Shown here: one piece after another, positions 10,930-20,585 of the stretch
Numbering within the stretch: the first letter of the stretch is position 1
How the letters are laid out: each line of letters opens with the position of its first letter
DNA from: Cylindrotheca closterium
Lineage: Eukaryota; Bacillariophyta; Bacillariophyceae; Bacillariales; Bacillariaceae
Assembly: GCA_933822405.4 (NCBI GenBank)
Contig: CAKOGP040000014.1
Span: 39,302 to 103,301 of the forward strand
Direction of reading: 5' to 3'
DNA length: 64,000 nt
Notes under the pieces: generated by a model
What the model was told of the DNA's origin: nothing
Seen by the model: the letters and a program-made list of their open reading frames with translations, nothing else
Databases searched by the model: none
Translations under genes and position numbers: made by a program

Positions 10930-11165
10930 AGGACGACTTGATGAAATCCGCAGAGCTTCAGAATATCTTGTGATTGAAAGATGATCCATCATCCATCATC
11001 CTGGCGTTCTTGTAGAATCATGAAGCGCTGGTAAGCTTCCATGAATCATCGAAGAAATCTACCGTATGAAGATGGTCATCCAAATGAGCTATCGCGCGAA
11101 GCTTCTTGGATCTCACGCCGAGTCATGGTGAATGTTGTTGTGGTTGATGGGTCAGATTGAAAAAA
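10930..11165 (-). pseudogene. Broken copy of the FLDDE/PRHD orphan family (unit 1)
   Basis: Read on the minus strand, the family's N-terminal block is clear: DPSTTTTFTMTRREIQEAS followed by SSFG and an immediate TGA. After a frame change the next block appears in degraded form (FMEAYQRFMILQ for the family's EMEANQNFILQ). The central PRHD and C-terminal blocks are not found. It is the most decayed member of the array. Confidence 0.7.
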
Positions 11166-11805
11166 TGTGGAATACTGCTTAGTGGCATCTGATGCGCAAT
11201 CTACCGGTGGCATTTTAGAAATTTACATCGCGTGCGAAATGTCGGAATAATGTCGACATCATCGATATATCGTACATGCGTGTTGTATTTTATCATTCGT
11301 TTTGCCCTCAACCGCCGTGGGCATTCTCACTGCTGTGATGTTGTTGGCTTTCTGGTTTTGACGCAAGCACGAACAAGATGTGATATTGTCGATGACGAGG
11401 ATGATAAAACTGAATAGTAGTACAAAGTGCCAATTGCTCTCAATTCTGTTTGATGAACGGGACCATTATTGTCATGAGGATTGGGAAGTCTAGAGGCTAA
11501 TCGTGAGGTTCTGCAGCAATGAAGGAAGAAAGCAGGAGTGCGCTCTTCTTCCCTTTAGTTTTTAAGCTAGAACAATTCAATGTTCAAAGTGAAGGCTTTG
11601 GAATGTAAGATGGTATATTCTAAATGTGTATTATACTGATTGTATCAGCAATGAAACAGGTGTGAAAAATGTATGTACGGAATACAAACCAAGGGCGTAG
11701 AAAGAATTGGAGCTTCTTGCTCAAGCATGTATGAGTGAAATTGTAGCCTGCAAATCATCGCCTCGTAGGACGAGTTGACTACAAGAATGCAATGCAAATA
11801 GCCCT

Positions 11806-12252
11806 TCAAAAAGCTAGGGGGAGCAAAAGACCGCTTGGAATATCTTCCACTTGAATCTCCAGCGTGCATTCTTGATCCGAGTAGACACTGTACTTTATCT
11901 CCCGATCTGATAGTGGTTGGGAAGTACTTGTTTGCTGCCTCGACCGTTGGGTTCTTGTAGCATTATCATTCGCATTGTTGGAATGATTCCAGAGCGAATT
12001 GGTGCAATCATGCCTTGGTTGCAATAGTAAGAAGGGAGCAGTCGGATCGCTTGACGATGACCTCCTTGTGCTTGAAAGGTGATTTAAGTATCCATACGGA
12101 TTCTGGAGAATGAAGTTCTGGTTAGCTTCCATTTCGTCATCCAAGAAATCCATGATGCCTGTCGGAGATGATCCAAATGAAGCTTCGCGAATCTCGTGCC
12201 GAGTGGGGGATGTTGTTATTGAGGCCGACGGGTAAGGTGGTGTCGATATCAT
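11806..12252 (-). CDS. Orphan FLDDE/PRHD family protein, unit 2 (148 aa)
   Basis: ATG at 12252, stop at 11806, no intron. The protein has three blocks shared with units 3 and 5. Block A, about residues 18-50, is RHEIREASFGSSP then GIMDFLDDEMEANQNFILQ. Block B, about residues 79-95, is PRHDCTNSLWNHSNNAN. Block C is the last 18 residues, ending EDIPSGLLLPLAF. The spacers are Ser/Thr/Gln/Asn-rich and vary in length. There is no signal peptide or membrane segment. I do not recognise the family. Strongly conserved short blocks in a disordered background resemble peptide docking motifs, which is inference. Confidence 0.7.
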   Translation of the reverse strand: MISTPPYPSASITTSPTRHEIREASFGSSPTGIMDFLDDEMEANQNFILQNPYGYLNHLSSTRRSSSSDPTAPFLLLQPRHDCTNSLWNHSNNANDNATRTQRSRQQTSTSQPLSDREIKYSVYSDQECTLEIQVEDIPSGLLLPLAF

Positions 12253-13119
12253 TTTGTTCTCACAAATGAATGATCGAGAAAAAATATGACCGGCATGCTA
12301 TATTGGTACGAAACCGGTGCTCTACACGTATCTTAGCGTCACCAGAATCTAGATAAGAAAGCACATGTCATCAAATTTCATACCCTGGTGGATACGCCTT
12401 TGCCCTTATTTTTGATTGGGTCCCACTCAACTTTGCTAGTAAAATTGAATCGCTCAGCATGAAAAGCCTGCAAAGCCATATCAATCTCAAAAACAAGTTT
12501 CGGATGACATTGGATTACAAGCGGCTTTTCAAACAACCAAATATCTGATCAGAAAATACCAGGGTAAAACGTAAGTGCAAGTTAATTTTAAAAATCCAGC
12601 TACCGCACCACGGTAGATTCGCCTTTTTTAAGGCTCGTGACAGCAACGCAAAAAATCTATTTGGCAGTTTCCCGCCAAAATGTTACCCTATCTTAGGAAA
12701 AAGCTATTCCGTAGGTAGTCGTTCGAAATCTGGTACCGCAAAAACCCACCTATCTAGAAGTAGGCCAGTGGTACGGAAACAAATGAAGTAGGGAGCAATG
12801 CTAGTTTTGTAGTTCGTAGGTAAAACTCTGATCGACTAGAAGTCTGCTAGACTGTTTGGGAGGAGGAACAAGTCTGATGTTTGAGTCGATCGCGGATTCT
12901 TCGATATCAAGAGGTTTTGCTGGTTTGAAGATTTGTTATTGTATCTCTTTTATAGTCCTACCAGTGTGTATGATAATATCTATATCTCTATGTTTTATTT
13001 ATTGATATTGAAGCATGTATAAGAAAGGTGCGGTACGGAGCAATGACGCCGAATAGCCGCATGAGAATCTATATTTCATCGCTGCCTACGATGGGGTGAA
13101 TGCAAGTTTCGATGGCCTT
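12253..13119. other. Spacer between orphan-family units 2 and 3
   Basis: No gene is supported. The part nearest 12253 is the presumed promoter of unit 2, and 13020-13119 is the 3' flank of unit 3. The AT-rich middle contains no recognised repeat. Confidence 0.4.
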
Positions 13120-13581
13120 TCAAAAGTCTAGTGGAAGCAAAAGATTGCTTGGAATCCCTCCCGCTGAAAACTCTAGGGTGGGCTGAGGAGGAGTGAGATG
13201 TTGGGGAGTGGTTGCTTGTTGTCTTGGCGACACTTGGGTCCGGGAAGGGACACCATTCCCAGCATTCGAATGATTCCAAAGCGAATTTACACAATCGTGT
13301 CTCGGTGTCAATCGTACGATTGGAACAGGAAGATGGCTTGACGGCGACGTCAGTAGAGCTTCTGGTGTTCCTGTGGTGATTGAAAAATGATTGATGGATC
13401 CATTCAGACGTTGTAGAATGAAGTACTGGTTAGCTTCCGCTTCATCGTCCAAGAAATCTATGATTCCTCTCGGAGATGATGATCCAAATGAGCTTCGTTG
13501 CGCAGCTTCTTGGATCTCATCCCGAGTCGTGACGAATGTTGCTGTAGTTGATGTGTCGGGAGATGTCGAGGAAGTTGCCAT
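13120..13581 (-). CDS. Orphan FLDDE/PRHD family protein, unit 3 (153 aa)
   Basis: ATG at 13581, stop at 13120, single exon. Block A is RDEIQEAAQRSSFGSSSPRG with IIDFLDDEAEANQYFILQ (about residues 20-57). Block B is TPRHDCVNSLWNHSNAG (about 92-108). Block C is truncated relative to the other intact members: TLEFSAGGIPSNLLLPLDF instead of TLEIQVEDIPSG. The region between B and C is Pro/Gln-rich. Conservation of reading frame and blocks, with free divergence of the spacers, indicates a functional protein rather than chance. Function unknown. Confidence 0.7.
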   Translation of the reverse strand: MATSSTSPDTSTTATFVTTRDEIQEAAQRSSFGSSSPRGIIDFLDDEAEANQYFILQRLNGSINHFSITTGTPEALLTSPSSHLPVPIVRLTPRHDCVNSLWNHSNAGNGVPSRTQVSPRQQATTPQHLTPPQPTLEFSAGGIPSNLLLPLDF

Positions 13582-14479
13582 CTTGATTTCTCAGTGTGGA
13601 AGAGTCTTGCTGTTATTATGAGCCTCTAGGCAAACGATCAAATGCCACGGTCAAAAGATCTGGGGTTGTAAGGGTAGATTGTGAAGATTCTATCCGGTAG
13701 GAGAATTGGTGCGTTTGACGGCCAAAAAAGTGATGGTGCGTATCAAAAAAAATGTTGACTACTGCTTCTTTGTCTTGGGAACAAATCTGGCGCAACCTTC
13801 GGGACAATTAGAGAATTTATATCGCATACGAATGAATCCTGGGCACAGCTGATGTTGATATGTTATCATTAGTTGCTTGCAAGATAGTATTATATATGGT
13901 ATTCTGATGCCACGCTTCTGATTACTTTCATTTTTTACGTAAACAAGAACAAGATAAATATCGATGATAATGATGATGATGACGATGATAAAACCGAATG
14001 AAAGTTTCCTACTCCTATTTCTGTTCCATGAACGGGACCGACACATATGAATATTCATTATTCTGATCTGACAGTCACATGCGCAGGCATCAATCACTCT
14101 GCGCATGCATCATAAAATTGAAAACCGCAATAACTACACCATCACATTCATCCACCGGAACAGATACTAACCGCACACCTCGTTACGGTCGAAAAACGAG
14201 ACCAACAATAAGCATTGGACAAGGACTAGAAACAATCTTCTTGCGCTTCCCCTCCTAAGCTTACGAGGGCCCGAGGCTTTCCCCTTTCGAAGGGATGGTG
14301 AAAGGTTTGCTATTGTGTCCATTTCTCACCAACAGGACTATGTACGATAAAACATATCTAGTATGTTTATATTGGTACTGGCAATGAAGCATTATGCATA
14401 AGAAATGTGCGAAATACAAAGCTAAATCTATGAATCGTCGCTGGGTATGATGGGATCTTGAATGCAACGAATTAGCATC
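13582..14479. other. Spacer between orphan-family units 3 and 4
   Basis: The stretch 13890-14040 resembles the flanks at 11.36 and 15.16 kb (Asp/Ile-coding GAT repeats, then a GAACGGGACC-type segment), so it is duplicated flank. A short minus-strand open frame here is low-complexity and not credible as a gene. Confidence 0.45.
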
Positions 14480-14925
14480 ATGCTGGCCTCTCAAAAGTCT
14501 ATAGGGGAAACAAATGATTGGTGGGTTGAGAAAGAGTGGTTGGAAAGTGATCGCTTGCGTTGGCTTGTTGGCTCTCTCCTTCTGGAGCGCGTGCAACATT
14601 CTCGCATTGGAATCATAATATCCAAAACGCTGAGTCAGTCTTCGCACTCGCGCCTTATTGTCTCAATTACTGAATATGATTATCTTGTAATTGAAAGATT
14701 ATCCTCTATGGGTTCCATCATTCTTCAGACGTTATTGTAGAATTATATGAAGTGCTGCTTACCTTGCTTCCATTGCATCATTCGATTCCTCACAAGAGAT
14801 GATGATCCAAATGACCCTTCTTGGCTGGATCTTGATCCAAATGAGCCATCCCGCGAAGCTTCTTGGATCTCTTGCCGGATCGTGGCGAACCGAATGTTGT
14901 TGCTGTTGATGATGGAGGATGCCAT
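14480..14925 (-). pseudogene. Broken copy of the FLDDE/PRHD orphan family (unit 4)
   Basis: The N-terminal 60 codons (14925-14743) still read IRQEIQEASRDGSFGS with a second SFGS, apparently from a small internal duplication. The frame then runs into MMQWKQGK and a stop, losing FLDDE. Similarity to the family's 3' coding end and stop region resumes near 14480-14520 (CCTCTCAAAAGTCTA...GGGGAAACAAATGATTGG). The PRHD block is not readable. The start codon context still matches the intact copies, so a truncated peptide could be made. Confidence 0.65.
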
Positions 14926-15649
14926 TTTGGTTTTTCAGTACCGGGTAGAAAGAAAAACATGCGGAATACTGCTTAGCGGCATATATATCATTTGAAGTGC
15001 AATCAAAGCGATATCGTTTCCATAGTCCGCTCGCGCTAATTTCAAATTAGAATCTGGCAACCTGCGGACAAGGTGACGTCGATGTGAAGTTTTATTATCA
15101 CTCACCATCTGGTATTCTCACTGACTGTGATGTCACGCTTCTGGTGGCTTTCTGGTTTTGACGCAAGCAAGGGCACGATGTGATACCGGTATTACGGTAT
15201 TATCGATGATGAGGATGAGAAAACAGAATACTAGTACCAGGTACCAATTACTCCCAGCTGTGTTCGATGAATGGGATCATTGCCATGAGGATTGGGGAGT
15301 CTTGAGGCTAACGAAGATGTAGCAATGAAGGAAGGAGTGCGCTCTTCTTCTCTCTTTTGTAAATCATAACTTCTGAGTTGCAAGCTAGAAGAATTTTACT
15401 CTGCAGGAACTCTGCTGTTCACAGTCGAGGCTTTGGAATGTAAAATGATAACATATATGTTCTAAATGTGTATTATGCTAGTTGTATCAGCAATGAAACA
15501 GGTGTAAAAAGTGGAGGTACGGATACGGAGCAGGGCCGCAAAACACGTTTGAAGCTTGCCCGAGTACCATGGGTGAAATAATCTACAAATCATCCTCGAT
15601 GCGTAGGATGCGTTGAATGAAATGAAATGGAATGCAATGCAGATAGCTT
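14926..15649. other. Spacer between orphan-family units 4 and 5, mostly duplicated flank
   Basis: The stretch 15160-15500 matches 11360-11660 closely and is the 3' flank of unit 5. It contains one TACCGGTA (15184-15191) and one TACCAGGTACC (15235-15245), which are absent at the matching place in the other flank and so were gained or lost after duplication. Confidence 0.5.
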
Positions 15650-16123
15650 TCAAAAAGATAGTGGAAGGAAAAGACCACTGGGAATCTCCTCAACCTGAAT
15701 CTCCAGTGTGGGTTCTTGGGCCGAGTAGTAAGAGTCCGAGTTGGCTGATACTAGTGGTCGGGAAGTACTTGTCTGTTGTCTTGATCCTTGAGCTCTTGTA
15801 GCGTTGGCACTAGCATTCGCATTGCCATTCGCATTTTTGGGATGATTCCAAAGCGAATTCGCGAAATCATGCCTTGGTTTCAATAGTAGGGTGGGAGGAG
15901 GCGAAGAGGACCTCAGCTGCTCTTCTGATGTGCTTGAAATCTGATTGAAGGGTCCAATCGGACGACGACGGAGAATAAAGGGCTGGTCGTCGATTTCCAT
16001 TTCATCGTCCAAGAAATCCATGATACCTCTCGGCGATGATCCAAATGACTCTTCATACGAAGATTCGTGAATCTCATACCGAGTCGTGGAGGTTGTGGAC
16101 ATGGAAGATGGTGTAAGTGTCAT
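15650..16123 (-). CDS. Orphan FLDDE/PRHD family protein, unit 5 (157 aa)
   Basis: ATG at 16123, stop at 15650, single exon. Block A is RYEIHESSYEESFGSSPRG with IMDFLDDEMEIDDQPFIL. Block B is KPRHDFANSLWNHPKNANG; Cys of PRHDC is replaced by Phe, so that Cys is not essential to the family. Block C is PTLEIQVEEIPSGLFLPLSF. A short Asn/Ala repeat follows block B. It is closest to unit 2, sharing SRQQTSTS between blocks B and C. The gene lies at the proximal end of the array, before the divergent PHD gene. Confidence 0.7.
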   Translation of the reverse strand: MTLTPSSMSTTSTTRYEIHESSYEESFGSSPRGIMDFLDDEMEIDDQPFILRRRPIGPFNQISSTSEEQLRSSSPPPTLLLKPRHDFANSLWNHPKNANGNANASANATRAQGSRQQTSTSRPLVSANSDSYYSAQEPTLEIQVEEIPSGLFLPLSF

Positions 16124-16997
16124 GATTGTGGTTTCTCAACAAGCTTGATCTTAGAATGTTGCGATGAGTGAGAATAACGGATTCAGGGTTGCAAGGGTAT
16201 AAATTGTGTTTGAAGATTCTTCTCAGTGGAGAAGGCTGTTTGGCCGCAAAAAAGTGAAAGCGAATGGCGTGTCATGCAATGTCGGAATGGAAAGTGAGAA
16301 GTTTATCGGTTTTGCGAATAATGTCTTGATTTGGATTGGCTTGGAAAACATCAAATTTTGGTAATTAAAGGACGGCAGATGCATACCTTGGTAATTAAAG
16401 GCGCTTAAAAAGTGTTGTTAAATCAATCGTCGTAAGGACACAAAGAGTGTGCCATGATTCTGCGGCGATTAGAGACTCAAACACTCTTGGATGTTTCCGC
16501 TTCTAAGGGATTCTTTTTGGTTGCGAAGCCAGCAGGGACAGATGCCAAGATTGATTTTCAGGCCCTTCCGGAAAAACTCGTATGTAATGTAACGCTACCG
16601 TTTTCGGTGTTCTGGGCTACAGTATGGTGAACAGACATGAAAAAGGCCCAAGGAGTTTACCAAGAGCGACCGTGCGTTCAGGTTCGGGTTGGATTGTTTG
16701 TGTTGGCCGCGTACCAGCAGGTAGGTAAAAGAATCTACAATATCATATGAGTATTATGCCAGTATTTGTACGTACCACCGGTATTATCCGATGATCCTGT
16801 AATTTCAAATTGATCCCAGAACGAGGATCCACTCGACCACATCCAATGCTAACCTAGTTCTTTTTTGCTTTGTCCCAAGCGACACAACGTCATTTAATGT
16901 CACAAAGCTTTCACGAAGTCGACGGACTTGATAAAAATCATTGGCGATGAATGACAGGACAGAAGCTTGACATTGAATGACACGAACCGACGAAAGA
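16124..16997. other. Divergent intergenic region with an uncertain 58-codon frame
   Basis: A plus-strand ATG at 16454 opens 58 codons to 16630 (ILRRLETQTLLDVSASKGFF...), whose composition looks coding-like. A GTATGT donor follows codon 42, but I could not find a downstream exon in frame. A 14-base direct repeat TTGGTAATTAAAGG lies at 16358 and 16388. It could be a small gene, an exon fragment or nothing. Confidence 0.25.
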
Positions 16998-19900
16998 ATG
17001 CCTGCGGAAGCTGCCAAAGCTCAACCACTAGGTCAAACAGACAATGCAGAATCACGTAATGAAACGAAAATGAATGAAAACACTAGGATTGAGAATAATC
17101 TGAAGGGTAAGAAAGTCTGACACTATTGACGTCACGCTTAAGTCTTTCTCACATTTTCGATCCCCTTCCATTTTGTCCTTCTCACGCGTTTGCCATTTCC
17201 CGTTTCAGCTTTAGATGACTTATCTTATGCATCATCGCTGTCTTCAACGCCAATCCTAAAGCTCAAAGGGAAAAGTCCAAAAGCGAAAGTCAATAAATCC
17301 ACAAAAACTCCGACTAAGACATCCAAGTCATCAAAGTCATCCAAGTCGCCCTCCAAAAAGACCAACAAAGGAGAAAGCAAAGCTAGTGACACCAAAACAA
17401 AGAAGAAGCCTTCCAAATCCAAGAAGACTAGTAGCAGCAATAGCAAGAATGTCAGCGAGCAAAAGAGCAAACCAAAGTCCAAGAAGAAAAGTCGGCCTTC
17501 GAAAAGTGCCGACACGGACGAACCACCCAAAAAAAATGAGGACAAAGTGGCCTTGCCTCCAAATGGAGTGATGCAGACTACCGCTTTGAAGACGCTAACG
17601 AAAAATCATTCGGAGAATGGTGCTTCCTCTCGAAACGGTGATAACAAAATGGCAAAGACTAGTTCCTCACCACAGCAGCAGTCGGATAAAAATGCTACAG
17701 ATGATGCTTTGACCAGTATGATGAAATTAGAACCAGTCGAAACTACGAATCACACCAAGAAAAAGTCAAAGTCGACGACAAAGAGTAATAACTGTGATGG
17801 TGGCAGCACTCATGATTCTGAAGATGAGGAAGAAGAAGCTGCTTGCTGTCTCTGTCATTGTGGGGTTGACTGCAGTGATCGTGCTTTGTTTTTTGCAAAA
17901 GACAGAAAGAAGGAAATCCAAGACAGTGATGATGATCAAGAGTATTACTTTGGATTGGACGATCCCTACTTGCCGCAAGAAATGTATGATCCACACAATG
18001 CCTTGGTTTACTGTGACGGTTGTGACCGAATGTATCATCAAAAGTGTCACTTTGTTCCGATCCTAAAATTGCCACAGGGCAATTGGAATTGCTTGATTTG
18101 CAATATGAAAACCACTCACAACAAGGCTTGTCTACCAATCCGAAATGATCCCAAAACATTCTTTGCAAGTCCTCCGAATCCCTCTTCCACCGAAATGGAA
18201 CGCAAATTTGAATTCGACACCAAAACGGAAAAGGCCAAACTGTGGCAACGGCAACTCAAGAGCGTCAAGACGTTTTTGAGTTCTCAAGTATCCAATATTC
18301 GGTTGGCAACAGCGGCACTAGATACACTCACCAGTGTCAAACGGAATCGGGCCATGATTCTATCCAATCGGCGCAAATCGCAGGAGTTGGCGCAAACTAT
18401 ACTGAGAATGACTGCTGCCAAATTCAAGATACGGCAGATCCTGCAAAGTTTGGAGAGTTTGCGAGTATCCTCCTGTACCAACAGCTTGGATCCAATCAAG
18501 GTGGGAGAATGGTGCCAGGCAAATCCAAAAGACGCATGTCATGTGGTTCCTCACGGGATTGACTACTTTTTGAATCATCGACGAGTGACGCCTCGGACTG
18601 CCGAAATGAAACTGGACCAAGAACGTAAAAAGAAAGAGCAGCAAGAGGCTTCCAAGGATGCGATTCCATCCGAGATTTTATGTTCATCGCCCTCTGAAAA
18701 GGAATCATCTAGTGGAGACAAAAATAACGACAACAATGACGACAAAGACCAGTCCAAAGAAAGCAGTCCTTCCAAGAAAGAGCAAAGCACGGCGACGAGT
18801 AAGACTGAGGACGATGACAGTGGAATCACTTTGGACGATCTTCAGTGTTGCATTTGCATGGTTGGTGATTCTACGGATGACAATGACGTGCTTCTGTGCG
18901 ATGGGGAAGGATGTTACCGTGCCTTTCATATGAAGTGCATTCACCCCGAAATCAAGCTTCAAGATTTGGAGGATGAAGACGAGGATTGGTTCTGTCCCCT
19001 TTGTGCGGCTACTGCCAACTATACGCACGGTATTTATGACGCCCTTCGGGAGGGCGGCGACGACGAAAGTGACGACGAAGAAGAAAAAGACAAGGAGGAA
19101 GATGAAGACGGATGGGATACTCCTCACGATGTCTTTCCAAACTCGAAATGGGAATACGAGACTGCAGTCAAGTTTTCTCGAGGAAAGCAGAATGATGATA
19201 CGAATGAATTGTTGGCACTGTACTTGGGTGATGACGTTGTTGGGACCACGAAGGTTGCCACTCCCATGGGCTCGGATTCCGAAGATGAAAATGATTACTC
19301 CCTTTTCGATGAAGATTCCTTTGCGGAGAGACAGAAAAGAAAGGACCAAGACGACGAAGAAGACGACGAAGATGATGGCGATAGATCGAGTCAGGCGACA
19401 TGGCTATCATCCAGCGTTGAAATGAATATTGACAAGGCCGAGCTAAATGCCCTTTCTGAAGTAGAGAACAGCGATAGTGATGAAAGCAGCTCAGACTCGG
19501 TTGCTCGCCGCCGCAGCCGGCGACTCCGGTCTACTACAGAAACAGGTCAAGCGCAACTTAAAATTGGTGTGGATTTCGACAAAGGGAATATTGTCGAAGG
19601 GAAGCGACGACGAAAGTCGGTTGACTATCGCAAGCTGAACGACACTCTCTTTGGAAAGTTGACTGAAATGCAAAAGGCCAACCTTGATGACGGTGCAGAC
19701 TACGAGACGAAGCGAAATGCAAAACGGAAATCCACTGGCGAGAATGGGAATACGACGAAACGAGCAAAATCAAATAACTCGTCCGCGGATTCATCGAATG
19801 TCGCTAACTCCACCGCAAAGCAGAGTGACCCTCCAAGCGAGAATGGCTCTGTTGCCAATAAAAGCAGTGCTGACACCGAAAATGAAAACGATTCGGATAC

Positions 19901-20027
19901 TGGCAATAATGGGTCCGGTAGTGAGAAGGATTCGGATGGAGATGAGGAGTCACAAAGCGAGAATAATTCAAGTAGCGAAGCTGGCTCTGGCAGTGACGAT
20001 GATGATTCGGATAGTGGAAATGATTGA
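16998..20027 (+). CDS. Two-PHD-finger chromatin protein, two exons (about 975 aa)
   Basis: Exon 1 is 16998-17106 (ATG; MPAEAAKAQPLG...), intron GTAAGA...TTTCAG, exon 2 17209-20027. Splicing gives K|ALDDLSYASS in frame; the unspliced frame has no nearby ATG. After a Lys/Ser-rich disordered start, PHD finger 1 lies at about residues 247-333: CCLC, later CDGCDRMYHQKC, and CLIC, with a long acidic insert between the first Cys pairs. A helical linker (about 360-450) precedes PHD finger 2 at about 582-635: CCIC, CDGEGCYRAFHMKC, CPLC. Near residue 840 is RRRKSVDYRKLNDTLFG, resembling the segment that follows the PHD finger in plant HAT3.1/PRHA proteins, but no homeodomain follows. The tail is Ser/Asp/Glu-rich. 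PHD fingers typically read histone H3 tails, so a nuclear role is likely. Confidence 0.85.
17127..17134. promoter_or_regulatory. Perfect TGACGTCA (CRE-type) palindrome in intron 1 of the PHD gene
   Basis: The exact 8-base palindrome is present. In diatoms TGACGT elements mediate CO2/cAMP responses of a carbonic anhydrase promoter, and bZIP factors bind such sites. A function here is inference. Confidence 0.3.
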
Positions 20028-20585
20028 TGACACAGTGAATAAGGACGCCGAGACTGTGGCACTGGTCGCGCTATCGCCAAAAGAACTGGAACTCTTGAAA
20101 TGTAGCAATGCTAAATCTAATGATTAGGACTATTAATAGAATTAGAATGCTAAACAATATTGCAGCGATGAAGATTTCATTGTCAACCATTTCGGTATTT
20201 TCCTGCATGATAGATACTATGCAATGTTACATACCGGTAGACTGTATTATATGTTTTATGCGAACTCTAATTTTACTTCATTTTCTTTTTGCGGCAAATA
20301 AGAGCTATGTGACGTCACAAAGACGGACTCGGTTGAAACTATTTTACAGTTCAGTGTCGTCTCTTTAGTTGAGAACTGAAAAATATCATATCGAACAAGC
20401 ATACCTTACTGCACTCATCGAGAAGCAGCAACCTACTGGTTTAAGGAAATGATATTGGAGAATATATTTAATTTACTCTCTTTCACGATCTAAATAAGTA
20501 CTGGTTGGTTCACATGTAGTTGCGTCCATGCAGATTGTTGCCAGACACAAGTATATTGATACAGTTTGAAGGCAGGCATCATCAT
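20028..20585. other. Convergent intergenic region between the PHD gene and SIT1
   Basis: It holds a TACCGGTA (20232-20239) and a perfect TGACGTCA (20310-20317). From about 20505 onward it is homologous to the 3' flank of SIT2 (GTACTGGTTGGTTCACATGTAG against GTACTGATCGGTTCACATGTAG near 25825). Confidence 0.5.
20310..20317. promoter_or_regulatory. Perfect TGACGTCA palindrome downstream of SIT1
   Basis: Exact 8-base CRE-type palindrome within ATGTGACGTCACAAAG. It lies 3' of both flanking convergent genes, so a promoter role is not obvious. Confidence 0.2.

Larger units (their letters stand above)
10620..16140 (-). repeat. Tandem array of an orphan gene family with shared 3' flanks
   Basis: Five units in the same orientation are visible: broken unit 1 (about 10.62-11.17 kb), intact unit 2 (to 12.25), intact unit 3 (to 13.58), broken unit 4 (to 14.93) and intact unit 5 (to 16.12). 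Noncoding flanks are also shared. The stretch 11360-11660 matches 15160-15500, including GAAGGCTTTGGAATGTAA-like and GTATCAGCAATGAAACAGGTG segments. A weaker match appears at 10640-10740 and at about 13.9-14.05 kb. The array arose by duplication of gene plus flank, followed by decay of some copies. Confidence 0.8.

Noticed and set aside
13759..14106. 115-codon minus-strand frame with poly-Ile
   Set aside because: It is a translation of a GAT/ATC repeat in duplicated 3' flank, not conserved in the other flanks.
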